Shown: positions 1-10,465 of the stretch, piece after piece
How the letters are laid out: the number at the start of each line of letters is the position of its first letter
How positions within the stretch are numbered: the stretch's first letter is position 1
Source: Achatina immaculata
Lineage: Eukaryota; Mollusca; Gastropoda; Stylommatophora; Achatinidae
Assembly: GCA_009760885.1 (NCBI GenBank)
Contig: CM019703.1
Span: forward strand, 9,087,959 to 9,151,958
Length of the DNA stretch: 64,000 nucleotides
Reading direction: 5' to 3'
Made by a program: the position numbers and the translations under genes
The notes under the pieces: generated by a model
What the model was told of the DNA's origin: nothing
The model's input: the letters and a program-made list of their open reading frames with translations, nothing else
The model's database searches: none

Positions 1-1171
1 TTTTTTTCAACTATGAATGTTATTTTGTTATCATTCGGCAAAATTGAAACACGGCAACAGAAAAGAAATTAATTAAATAAATATGAAGCTGTCTCATCGC
101 CTTCAAGATCTAGAGCAACTATTTGAGTCAGACAAGGGAGTCTATAACATAAAAGGTTCTCAAGGAAAGGGAGTGGATTGTAGTCTTGACTCCATCATGG
201 TACACTTAGGTCATATGTAAAACATGCACCCTTACGCTCGTGCCATGGAAACTACCTCTGAAAAAAAAAAAGTGAAAAAACGTGCCTGCAAGACATGTCA
301 TACTATAATATTATATGTGCTTAAAGCAGGGATATTGGATATTGACTTCTAAATGAATCTCACGAAAATTTGACTCATAAACCCTAGCTGAATTAATTTT
401 TTTAAAAAGAGAAATTTTCCAGATTGCCTAGCAGGGCCTCCGAAACGACATTTTGTAAAGCTACGCAAAACAATCCCCCCTCCCTCCCCCCCCCCACAAC
501 ACCATCCCTCGGCCCCCAATTGATTAGCCATTCTATTTACATGACCTACGCCCCCCCCCCCAAAAAGGGAGGCCATCTGGGGCATGGTAATGCATCGATT
601 TGACATCCTTCTTCATCCACCCACCCATTGGGGCCTACCTGCTGGAGTAACATTTTGTATTGATGCGTATAAAATAACCAGAACAAGTTTAAATACTTCT
701 AAAGTAACCAAAAAGTAATCTTCTACTTTTGCATCAACAGATTCAAGAAACCACGAGAGATGACAGAAGAAGAAAGTAAAAGTGGGACATATTTATTTTT
801 AATAAAATTTGTCACGAAGGTGCCGCTTTGTACTGTATCATCACCAGTAACATCTGAACCGATGTCAACCAGAATGACCAGCTCATTGATCTCCTCAGTG
901 GCTCATCTTTCAGGAAGCAGCAGTGACAAGATGATATGCTCTCTGTGACATTTTTTTCCTGAAGAATCAGGGAGAAAACTGCCATATGAGGTAGCATACA
1001 TGACATAATCATGTGCTCCCCCCCACCCCCCCGACAGAATTGGTCTTATCTTTTTCACCTTCTGAAAGGCGTCAGCTTACACACAGTTTGCTTTGTGAGA
1101 AGTTCCTTTGTCAAAACAGTTTTGCTTTATTCTTTATGACTTATCATCAAAATGTTCTTGAAAGAAATATC
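1..1171. other. no gene recognised; AT-rich with poly-C runs
   Basis: I see no coding exon, RNA gene or named repeat here. There are several cytosine homopolymer runs between about 474 and 562 and another at 1018-1031. The open frames are short and have no recognisable content. Confidence 0.5.
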
Positions 1172-1500
1172 AGATCTCTCTCTCTCTCTCTCTCTCTCAT
1201 TTGGAGCTTTTACAAGGGTTTTCCATAAACATCTGTCTTTTGCGTTTTTTTGTTTTTTTTTGTTTCCCTCTAGCTCTTGTCCAGGTGGGCCCTCTATTGT
1301 TCAACATCTTCTTTGTTGTTCCTCTCCATGTCTACTCTGATCTACCCTCACTCCTGTTTCCTTGATGTGTCCACCTCAATGCTGTTTATGGTAGTAAGTC
1401 ATCAGTCATCTGCAGCACATGCCCCAGCCAATGCCAATGTCTTTCCTCAGTGATCAAAGCCAATGGCTTCATTTGCATTATCAGAGATATGGCATACTGT
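1172..1500 (-). mobile_element. LINE family A, 3' fragment with (GA)n tail
   Basis: Read on the minus strand this is the decayed 3' end of the LINE family seen best at 51168-51999. The (CT)n run at about 1172-1197 on the plus strand is the (GA)n tail of the element. It is followed by relics of the conserved 3' end (GGAAAACCCTTGT-like) and of the coding segment for the C-terminal 'RRWRWLGH' region. The fragment is 5' truncated and holds many substitutions. Confidence 0.65.
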
Positions 1501-2396
1501 ATTCTTAAGCTGGGGACTTCCTCCATAAAGAAAGATTCAATAACAGACTTAGTTTTGATGGGAATGATTTTGCCCCTCTGCTGTGCTCTGAGAAAATCAT
1601 CAGATGTATAATCATTTGATGATATACCGCTGTTCTTTTAAAAAAATGGTGTCATCAGTAGTTCTTTCATCCTCATGAAAGATTAAAAAGAATAACTAGT
1701 TCTCTTTATCAATTCATCTTGTAAAAATACACTGATGAAGTTTTTTTTTAACCACTTCTTGTAATGGTTTACTTTATAGGAGATAACAATGATGCATACA
1801 GTGATACTTCCCTTGTTCTAATCAGACAGAAAATGTTGTTTAGTAAAGTCATGTGACTGTATTAAGAAAAGTGCTGCTGATATTAAAGTCAGCAAACATA
1901 AGTGTGTCAAATGACTGGTCAGTCCATTTTGTTTTCTTTTATATGTTATCTTTCACCATCTGAAACAATCATTTATACTCAGTTGTAGATAAATTGCTAA
2001 AACCATACATTTTTTGTTGTTGTAACTCATATCATTGTTTAAACAATAATTAACTCCTTGTATGAGAGTGAAAACTTGTTAAAAACAAACAATTTTTTAT
2101 ATAACTAAAAAAAAAATGAATTCTACATTTCTCAATTTCTGGAAATAAAATATTAACAAATTTTTAGCCTTTTAGAAGGTGAGGATGGACAATATGTTCA
2201 TACAGACAAGTCATGAATCTCTGAACAGTCAACTATCAGCACGTGCACAGTAACTGTAATTTATTTTTCTTAGCTAATCGTAACAATAACTTTGTCTTGA
2301 TGTAGTTTCATATTTGCGTGTGGTCTTCCTAGGACACTCACAAGAAGGAAGCTTGATAAACGGTAGAAAAGGCAAGGTAACCCTGGCATGGTGTTT
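1501..2396. other. no gene recognised
   Basis: AT-rich sequence without supported exons. At 2371-2395 there is a short relic of the SINE 3' tail (AAGGTAACCCTGGCATG), directly next to the LINE F 3' end. Confidence 0.45.
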
Positions 2397-3015
2397 CATT
2401 CATTCATTTGCATGTCCCTTGCGGAACTTTGCCTCCCTAACAGCACTCCTGTAGGCTTCTCGGCTGTGAGCAAGATGGCCTGCTGCTGATGCATCCATTT
2501 GCAAATCATCAATGATATCTCGAAGCTGATACATCCATTTGCAGATCATCAATGATATCTTGCAGCTGATGCATCCATTTGCACTTGCAGCCATCTTCGC
2601 CTTGGTCTTCCTCTCTTTCTTTTTCCCATTATGTACCCTTCCAAGATGGTCTTCTCTAGATTATCATGACATTTAATGTGTCCAAAATATTTAAGTTTTC
2701 TCTCTTTAATCCTCTTTACTAGCCAGCCTTCTTCAATATTAAATTCTTGTAGTATGGACATATTTGTTCTTTTTTTGTGTCCATGATATTTGAAGAACTC
2801 TTCTGTAGCATTTACAGTCAAAGGCATTTATGTGTTTCTCAGCTGTTTTGTTAAGTGTCCAGGTCTCACAGGCATATGTTGCAATGGGAAAGATGCATGC
2901 CCTTAAAAATCTTATTTTTGTAGTTCTGTCTGTTCCTCTCCACAGATTCTTAATTGTTTTACTTTCTGAAGAGTGATAGATGTCCTCCTTTTAATTTCCC
3001 TCATTGTATCTCCAT
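2397..3015 (-). mobile_element. LINE family F, 3' part, with triplicated C-terminal segment
   Basis: The minus-strand frames encode the C-terminal region of a non-LTR retrotransposon: ATYACETWTLNKTAEKHINAF (about 2800-2895), then RKLKYFGHIKCHDNLEKTIL and GKRKRGRPRRRW (about 2600-2720). The segment for DDLQMDASA is present three times in tandem (about 2480-2585). The element ends in (GAAT)n, seen as cattcattcatt at 2396-2407. Shorter copies of the same 3' end lie at 57105 and 61760. The frame is broken, so the copy is dead. Confidence 0.8.
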
Positions 3016-3029
3016 TATTAGTTATGGTG

Positions 3030-3240
3030 TTAGTGCCCACATTTTCCTTGACGTGTCAACACACTAGAGGGTGATGTGGACAGCATCATGCTTGCCTGCC
3101 TTTCCTTCCCCAACTTCAGAACAAGCCAGGTACCCATTTCTACAGCTGGGTGACTGGGGCGCCTCCGACCGGATTTGAACCCTCTCGACCTCTGCCATGA
3201 GAGACTAGTGCACTAATTACCTCACCATTCAGATGACCGT
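3030..3240 (-). mobile_element. tRNA-derived SINE, copy 1
   Basis: On the minus strand a tRNA-like head with B box GGTTCAAATCC (about 3170-3180) is followed by the family core (CAGCTGTAGAAATGGGTACC) and a tail mentioning ACCCTCTAGTGTG. The same layout recurs at 11265, 21125, 22450, 50700, 54475 and 55650, so this is a dispersed short interspersed element and not a tRNA gene. Confidence 0.8.
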
Positions 3241-3571
3241 GATAAATATGCAAACCGTTATTTCATGATCTTTCATACAACAAAGGGGAAAAAAAAACCC
3301 TTTCAAACCACTGCGACACCTACTGCAATGGCGATAGTATTCATGTTTTTATCTTGACATGTTTGCAAAATAGATGGGATATCTGGTTAGCATTACATTT
3401 GGCTGCTTTTCCTATCGCAGTTCCAGATGAGTCAGGTACTCTTTTCCACAGCTGTCACCATGACAGACAAGAGCACAGACCGCTTCACTGCTGAAGCATA
3501 CAATAATTGATGTATTTATGAGTATTTTGGATAACCAGTCTATATTATAGGCAAGAATTTAATCAAGGCCT

Positions 3572-3638
3572 GAAAAAAAAAGTGGAAATCTCTTGCTGCA
3601 AAGTCTCATGTGTCTTAGGCACTGAAGGGACAAGAGAG
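3572..3638 (+). mobile_element. LINE family D, 3'-end fragment
   Basis: TGGAAATCTCTTGCT...CATGTGTCTT.GGCACTGAAG matches the 3' end of the longer copy at 32850-33290. Only about 65 bp remain. Confidence 0.6.
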
Positions 3639-3639
3639 A

Positions 3640-4330
3640 GTCTATATTATTATGATCGTAATAATTTATCTATCTTTCTGAATTTGGAAATGACCATCAC
3701 ATATAGAACAAACAGAACACCATATGGCTATGTGGTTCCTTTGCTCTGGCTTTTGTCTGCTGTAAACTCATAGTTGCCCTACATGTGGGTGTGATTTTCC
3801 ATTAGAATAAACAACTTTCTCTTAATACACTGAATGTAGTGTCTGCAGTAAACTCTTGTATGTTTGTTCTTGCAGACAGACATTCTGTTTGGTTTTTCTT
3901 TCACAAGAAGATACCTAATAGAAATATCAAGTACTCATAACTGCATTAGATGGCTTGACTACTAAGCACAGAACCTGGCTTAACTCAAATCCTTCTGAAC
4001 AACACTCAAGACACACAAACAATTTTTGTAACCAAATAACACAGCTATCGCCTTTTACTGGAAAGTATTATAAATCCTATTTTTAGCAATTAAGGTAGTC
4101 TGAAATTATGAACTCAAAACTACGAAACAATATCGGTGCAGTTATTTTAATGGTGCAAAGAGCCATTTATATGGACAAGCATTAAGATAAGATTTAATAC
4201 CTGCTTGCTGTCTGATGAAAGGAACATATCTTGTGTATCTTAGGCTGATGAATAAGAAATTCTACTCAAGTCAGAGAAGACAAACAGGTTTTAAAGAAAA
4301 AAGAAAGACTAACAAACATAAGCACATAAA
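3640..4330. other. no gene recognised
   Basis: AT-rich, no splice-bounded open frame and no repeat that I can match elsewhere in the window. Confidence 0.4.
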
Positions 4331-4342
4331 CAAAACTGGGAC

Positions 4343-4462
4343 ACTGACACTCAACCCATAGCTTTCAGAATACAATAACACTGACATTCAACCCACAGCT
4401 TTCAGAGAAAACAACACTGGCGTCCAACCCATAGCTTTCAGAAAACAACACTGACATCCAAA
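4343..4462. repeat. short tandem array, ~37-41-bp unit, 3-4 copies
   Basis: The phrase ACTGACATTCAACCCA.AGCTTTCAGA recurs at irregular spacing three to four times. Copies differ by small indels. Confidence 0.7.
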
Positions 4463-4469
4463 CATCAGA

Positions 4470-5150
4470 AGACAATATAAAACTTCTCTAGGTTATTTCA
4501 GCGTTATATTCTTGTTTAAGATATAGAAAATTGGGGAGGGGAAAAAAAGTCAACCATAAATTTATCCACACACTGTATGTCGTATTTAATACTATCATTA
4601 CTGAAAGGATGCCTGCAGTAACCACAAGACTCAGTCTCAACAGATGATGCACTTCATAATCAATGAAAAGAACTGGATTAGTCTGTTTCCTGAAACTGTA
4701 TTCTCATGTCATCTTTATTCCCCCCATATCTACTTTTTATGTTTGCCGTTCCATCTTGTTTTACTTGTATATTAACCTTTTGGTCTCATATTGTCACCAA
4801 ATCTGTGTAATCAACTATTTCCCATTCCTTAAAACTTGAAGTGATTTCACTGAATCTACAACATAAGCTACCTGTATGGCACAGCTGGCGTCAAATTAGA
4901 CAATTAAACTGCTCTGCATTTAAACCAGCTCAATCTTTGGTGATGAATTCGGGGTCACATAAGACGTTTTGTGTTATCAGATGCCAATGCATCATTCTTT
5001 GTCTATTTTACGTGATGCTCATGATAATTAAGTTTGGCTGAACATTCAGATCTTTTATCGGACCCCCAAGTCATCAATTATATAAGTATCTTTGTTTTAT
5101 CATTGTGGATAATAATTTAGTTGTGAAACGAAATTTTAAATGAAAATACC
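4470..5150. other. no gene recognised
   Basis: AT-rich, no supported feature. Confidence 0.4.
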
Positions 5151-5165
5151 TTATCTACCCAATAT

Positions 5166-5276
5166 CTCTCTCTCTCTCTCTGAACCTTAAGTGCCCAGGG
5201 CACATGGGGCTTCCGCAAGGGTTTTCCACAAATGCCTGTCTTTCGCCTTTTTTTCTGCTCTTGCCCAGGTGAGCCC
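5166..5276 (-). mobile_element. LINE family A, 111-bp 5'-truncated insertion with TSD
   Basis: Only the last ~111 bp of LINE A are present: (GA)n tail on the left, then GAACCTTAAGTGCCC and CTTCCGCAAGGG (plus-strand reading), ending at GTGAGCCC. Both sides carry the same 13-bp sequence ATCTACCCAATAT (5153-5165 and 5277-5289), a clean target-site duplication. This fixes the element boundary and shows that the (GA)n run is part of the insertion. Confidence 0.9.
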
Positions 5277-5289
5277 ATCTACCCAATAT

Positions 5290-5469
5290 ATGAGTATATA
5301 ACTATACACAAAGCCACTACAGTAAAGCTGTGATACCAAAATGTATAAACTAGGAAAAAATGTAGGAACAGCTTCATTACTTAATGAGAAATAACGTAAG
5401 TAACGAGTAATAAATGTGTACTGGTTTAGTAATAAAGCTGTTCTTACTTTTTTTCCTAAGTTTATACTT
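5290..5469. mobile_element. inverted-arm element (short member) with TSD
   Basis: The left arm (TATAAACTAGGAAAAAATG..., GGAACAGCTTCATTACTTA) is the inverted complement of the right arm (TAGTAATAAAGCTGTTC..., TTTCCTAAGTTTATA), so the 180 bp can fold as one long hairpin. The left flank ATCTACCCAATAT (5277-5289) recurs as ATCTACCCAAAT at 5470-5481, a target duplication. A 790-bp relative with the same ends is at 24165-24954. The class is uncertain; see findings. Confidence 0.75.
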
Positions 5470-5599
5470 ATCTACCCAAATGTGACTGCATTTAATTTTT
5501 CAAATGATTTTCTTGTCTAAATGAGACTGTATAGTTTTTTCAATACAAGTGTTTACAGGCCTTCTCTGTGTTTCTCTAATGCTATTTCTTTCTTTCCAG

Positions 5600-5812
5600 G
5601 TGAACAGGTCACTGACCTATCCCCCAACTCCTTTAGACTCTCCTTACAACATGCGTGGAAGGTGGCAGTGGTCCTATTATTTTTTTCCCCAGACTGAGAT
5701 CTGGGCCCTGCCCCCAGTGACCACACATGAAGAAGAAAATAAATCCAAGAACAGGGGTGACTGGAGAAACTTTACCTGTGGCCTATACTCCCAAGAGAGT
5801 GATGGGCAATGA
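5600..5812 (+). CDS. candidate terminal exon of an unrecognised gene
   Basis: A strong acceptor (long pyrimidine run, TTTCTTTCCAG ending at 5599) precedes a stretch that is clearly richer in GC than its surroundings. One frame stays open to a TGA at 5810-5812 (contains PPTPLDSPYNMRGRWQW and EENKSKNRGDWRNFTCG); a second frame is open to a TGA near 5696. An AATAAA motif occurs at about 5739. I do not recognise the product. It would be the last exon of a plus-strand gene whose other exons lie upstream of the window, or a relic. No homology is claimed. Confidence 0.25.
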   Translation: MNRSLTYPPTPLDSPYNMRGRWQWSYYFFPQTEIWALPPVTTHEEENKSKNRGDWRNFTCGLYSQESDGQ

Positions 5813-5918
5813 TTATGATGATTTAAAGGCCCCATCATCAAACATCCTTTGAATCATCTCCACTCAGCATAGAATTTCATTATTATTTTTTTTCATCATT
5901 CTTTTCTGACATGGCCTG

Positions 5919-6165
5919 GCTCTAGTTCTCTCCAAGTCTTCTTAAACTTTATTCTTCCTGCTCTAGTTCTCTCCAAGTCTTCTTAAACTTTATTCTTCCT
6001 GCTCTAGTTCTCTCCAAGTCTTCTTAAACTTTATTCTTCCTGCTCTAGTTCTCTCCAAGTCTTCTTAAACTTTATTCTTCCTGCTCTAGATCTCTCCAAG
6101 TCTTCTTAAACTTTATTCTTCCTGCTCTAGTTCTCTCCAAGTCTTCTTAAACTTTATTCTTCCTG
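5919..6165. repeat. minisatellite, 41-bp unit, ~6 copies
   Basis: The unit TGCTCTAGTTCTCTCCAAGT + CTTCTTAAACTTTATTCTTCC repeats every 41 bp (for example 5921 and 5962) with almost no divergence. Confidence 0.95.
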
Positions 6166-7440
6166 TCTCCACTTCTCTCTTCCTTTTATTTATGGACCTT
6201 CTTTATTTTGTTTTCCTGCTCAAGAGAGTTCCAAAATAAAAAAAAAAAACCTGACTTTTATACTACAACTGGATCTTCACACTGCATGTGTCACAGATTG
6301 TTTATCACATTTCTTGTTTTTGACTCATCATGAATGGTTCTTCATCTCTGATCTAGCCCTAGCTCTGTAGCACTATTCTTTTTGTATAGCAGGCATTTAT
6401 GAAACTAAGCAGCACTTCAGTTACTGCTGTCACTTACAAAATACATGATCAGTGCAAATGAAATTACTTATGATGTAATCGTTCCCAGTTTCATATGAAA
6501 CCTAGATTCTGTCAAATTCACATGAAATCTCACTTCCTTCAACCTCCAAACACTGATCCTGTTAATGACACAGTTTCTTGTCTTTTCAAGAAAGTTAATA
6601 TCATTTATTGCTCATTTGTTCAATTTTTTTTTTTCTGTTATGCCAAATTGTCCAGTATCTCCTCTCTTGGTTTGCCTCTGCCTCTCATTCAACTCACAGC
6701 AATGAATGTGGCAGTTAGTCACAGAAATACTGGACATTACAAATACACAATTCACATTAAAATCACACATTTTGTCAAAACAGCATAATTTCTAAAAATA
6801 TACACATTCATCACATCAGCCTCTCTGAAAAAAAAATCTGCCCATTCATTGCAGCAAGCCATTTTGTCTTATGCACACAACAAATTTTCCTTCATAACAT
6901 CTTCACAGTTGAAACAAATGTCATGTTTGCTCAAAATTAATTTTTAAAATATGTAGAATAATAATTTTTAAAAAATTAAATAAGTAATGCTGTGTGATTA
7001 TGACTGGACTACATGACCACAATTATTTAAAATTTAAACAAAAAAAAGAAGGCTCCAAATGGTATTCGGCTCAAGTAGCACTTGACCACACTGTTCTTAT
7101 AGTCTAAAATACATTTTTTTCCTAGTGTTAATAGATTCTGTTTTTTTTTTCTCCTTTTTTTGCAGATAAATACATGATAGGTTGGACAAACAAGAATTTA
7201 TTTTTTAACATTTTTATATTGGTGGGGGGGGAGTCTTCAATTATCAGAACTATTAGTAGAGCTCAGATACATGCAAAGTCCAAGCAGTTCTTTGTATATA
7301 AACTGTTCTCATGCTGTTCTTTGTTTCAGATGCCAGTCTGTTTACCTCCAGGTATCTATATTCAAACAGTTTCTGTTCACTGCTTCCTTTATGAGAAATG
7401 ATTTCATACGGCACACCTGATACAAACCAATCAATCTTGT
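6166..7440. other. no gene recognised
   Basis: AT-rich with homopolymer A and T runs. The open frame at 6495-6788 has no conserved motif and I do not regard it as coding. Confidence 0.4.
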
Positions 7441-7441
7441 G

Positions 7442-7600
7442 AAACGATGAAAGAAAATTATTTTATTATCCAGACTAATGACATTTTAATCTTAACACAT
7501 GTATGCTAGCAAAGAAAAGTTAAAACGATGAAAGAAAATTATTTTATTATCCAGATTAATGACATTTTAATCTTAACACATGTCTGCTAGCAAAGTAAAT
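7442..7600. repeat. direct duplication of ~81 bp
   Basis: AAACGATGAAAGAAAATTAT... is present at 7442 and again at 7523 with very few differences, both followed by TGCTAGCAAAG. Confidence 0.9.
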
Positions 7601-7717
7601 TCAATTGAAAAAAATATAGCTATTGTTTGTTAAGAGTAGAAAATAATCACAAACCTGGGACAAAGAGGACCCTGGACCATATTAGCATTTATTTTTTTTT
7701 AGTCACTAAACTACAAA

Positions 7718-7785
7718 ACTTGGCAAACTACTATGAGAGCCCTATGTGATGTTAATGACACGGGAAGGACGTAAGAAGAACTTAA
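7718..7785 (+). mobile_element. LINE family C, 3'-end fragment
   Basis: AGCCCTATGTGATGTTAATG and ACACGGGAAGGACGTAAGA match the 3' end of LINE C (compare 62570-62615). Confidence 0.65.
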
Positions 7786-8003
7786 AAATTGTTTATCTCG
7801 TCTTCTTCTTCATGTACCTTTCTGTGTTGATCAGGTCAATAGACTTCTTGATATGACTTGGCAGATTGCTTTTGACAAGAAAATATTTTAAGATTTCTGT
7901 TATTTCCTCCACCCATCTCCTACATGGCCAGTCTCACCCTCTGTTTTCTGCCATTCTTAGCATGATTGTTTTCTGTTGTACAGTGTCTAGCAGAACACTC
8001 ATC

Positions 8004-8665
8004 TTACATCCTTCCTGCGCCGTTAAACATCACATAGGGCTCACATAGTTGTTTGCCAAGTTTTTCTGTTCTTGGCGAGTCTTTCAACTTCAAAAGGGAT
8101 GTTATGCCCACTAAACTGGCTTCTCTTAATAAAGTCCTCTTTAAAGTTTCACGTGGTCGACCTCTTTTTCTTCGGCCTGTTGTGCTCCACATGATAGCTT
8201 GTTTTGGTATTCTCTGATTGTTTCTTCTCATCACATGGTCTTCTTATGTCCATCTTTTTTTTCTGATCACCCATGAGACAGGTTGTTGTTTGCTCATATG
8301 TCTTATCTCTGCGTTGTTCCTGAATTAGTTCCACTTTATACCAAGCATTTTCCTTAGGCATTTGTTTTCAAAAGAGTCTAATTTCTTGTCTATTTCTTTA
8401 GTTGATTTCCAGCTTTTGCATGCATAAATGAGGGTGGATATCACATTTGAATTGAATAATCTTAACTTGGTTTTTGTGCTTATAACTTTTGAATTCCATA
8501 TGTTCTCAAGATTTTTTAAGGACAATGCTGCTTTTGCAATTCTAATTCTAACTTCCTAGTGTCACCATCTTGGTCTATGTAGCTGCCAAGGTATGCAAAT
8601 TGGTTTACTTCATCAACAACTGTTCCCTCTACATATATTTTTCCTTCTTGATTAATGAGAAGTTA
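8004..8665 (-). mobile_element. LINE family C, C-terminal region
   Basis: The minus strand encodes the post-RT region of a non-LTR retrotransposon: FAYLGSYIDQDGD (about 8575), NLENIWNSKVISTKTKLRLF and NVISTLIYACKSWKSTKEI (about 8400-8510), then a broken 'VSWVIRKK..WTYV' block, RKRGRPRETLKRTLLREA (about 8100-8170) and the 3' end CGTTTAACGGC.CAGGAAGG. At least two frame breaks separate these blocks. It lies about 1.7 kb downstream of VMA21, in the same orientation. Confidence 0.85.
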
Positions 8666-10075
8666 GAAAACTCATACCATCAGTATACCTTTCAATAATA
8701 CATCCTCTATGTGACTCCCTATTCCTGGCCAAGTAACAATATACTCAACGATATCTGGTTTAATCACCATATACCAAACTAGGGGGAGGCTAAAAGAATG
8801 ACAAAATTTACTAGGAAAAAAAAAAATTTAAAGAAAAACATGAAAATATGATGCACACTGTGGACCATAAACTTACCCACTTTCCGTTTTCTTCATGTGA
8901 ATATAAAAGTGATCAAACCATACATGAAATATTGAAAAATGACTAACAATGTCATATGCTACAGTTACATTACATACTGTTACGTAAATTAACCAAAGCA
9001 GAAACCGGCATCACAGTGCAGAGTCTGCCTATCTGAATAAATCTAGCAAGTGTTAAAGATTCAGTAATGAACAGTATGGCAAAACTGCCACAAAAAACTT
9101 TTCCATAAACACATTTTAACTGATAGGAACATATTTTCCAAAAACACATTTTAACTGATAGGAACATATTTAAAAAGAAAAAAAAGTCATTTCTGGCTGG
9201 CATTTAGCTTTTTTAAATATTAACACACAAAAAAAAAAAAGGGAAAAAAAAACATGGCAAAATTTAGAAACTACATCAGAAAAGCTCAGAACTTTTTTTT
9301 TTTAAAACAGACATCTTGAAAACATTTAAAAACACTGTGAAACATGAATCCTTGTAAACCTTTGCTCATACAGGAAGATACAGATGAAATACAGTCCCAC
9401 TAGTGTTTTAAACTCTGTTGTCCAAAAAAAAAAAAAAATCTTTGAACATTTGAAACAGTACAGAAACACAGATTTTTAGTATACATCGTGTACACACAGA
9501 TCTGAAAATCAAGTTCCATAAATGTTTGGAAATTATGTCCTTTACAAGAAAAATCTATAAACATACACAAACATGGTATGATTTATACTACGATTTATAT
9601 AGCAAAGTACTAGACATGATAGCCACAATCACACCAACATTTGGAACTTGCATTCTGGTCGTGTGGAAGGACTTCTACAGACATTTGCTTCCTTTTTTCT
9701 CACTACGTGCATGCCAAGAAAAACTTAGCAACATATGGGCATAATATTAGCTCTTTTCAACTGTTTTCAACCAATCAGATACTTGTTTGTGGAGAACGGA
9801 TTTCATGGCCTTATAATTTGAAAAGAAAAAAAAAATGTGTTTGTATGAATGATAACCAGAAATTTTAAAAAAAATTACACAATTTAAAAGAACTGCAAAC
9901 TGCACCACAAGTCATAACCACATTACTTTCCCCCGTCTCCAGCAAAACTATTGCATTAGTTATATTTAAGACACTATTCCATAAAACTATCCCATAAATC
10001 ATGTCTAAGCCATTCACTCCCATCTTTCCTTCTAGCAACACAAAAACAAATTTAAACAACACATGTGTCCAGAAA
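8666..10075. other. VMA21 downstream sequence, A-rich on the plus strand
   Basis: No coding exon recognised. There is a 35-bp duplication (CCATAAACACATTTTAACTG / CAAAAACACATTTTAACTG, about 9100-9170). The plus strand is strongly A-rich and so T-rich in the sense of VMA21. It may include alternative 3'-UTR sequence. Confidence 0.35.
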
Positions 10076-10081
10076 TTTATT
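10076..10081 (-). promoter_or_regulatory. VMA21: candidate polyadenylation signal of VMA21
   Basis: AATAAA on the minus strand, about 240 nt beyond the VMA21 stop codon. It is the first canonical hexamer I found downstream; usage is not proven. Confidence 0.35.
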
Positions 10082-10322
10082 AAAATCTTCACCGCAAAGA
10101 TAAAAAAAAAATCTTCCAAATACTGAAAGTTAGTTGTTTAATATTGTTTAATATTCTCTCTTTTTAATATTGTGACTGAAAAAAAAAAATAAAATCTGTA
10201 CAAGCTGTGGCAGCAACTGACAAATCCCAAGGCAGGACCATGTATATCATCATTCATTCAATCATTCATTCAGTCAAGCACAGCGAATCTTCACCCATGC
10301 TCCACAAATGAATGCAAGCATA

Positions 10323-10465
10323 TTAGTCAATTTTGAACTGTGGAACAGGTCTTGGATCCTCAGTCCAGGCCACATAGATGAACATTCCCAATATGACATG
10401 AACAATAGCAATAGCAACGGCAGCTGCATAGAAGTAACTGCTCTGTTGGACCATCCCAAAGAAAC
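10323..10465 (-). CDS. VMA21: VMA21 coding exon 2
   Basis: 143 nt after the acceptor TTAACTCAG/GTTTC. It encodes the rest of the glycine codon, FFGMVQQSS, helix 2 and the C-terminal tail, and ends in TAA at 10323-10325. The tandem array begins only about 40 nt upstream of this acceptor. Confidence 0.92.
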
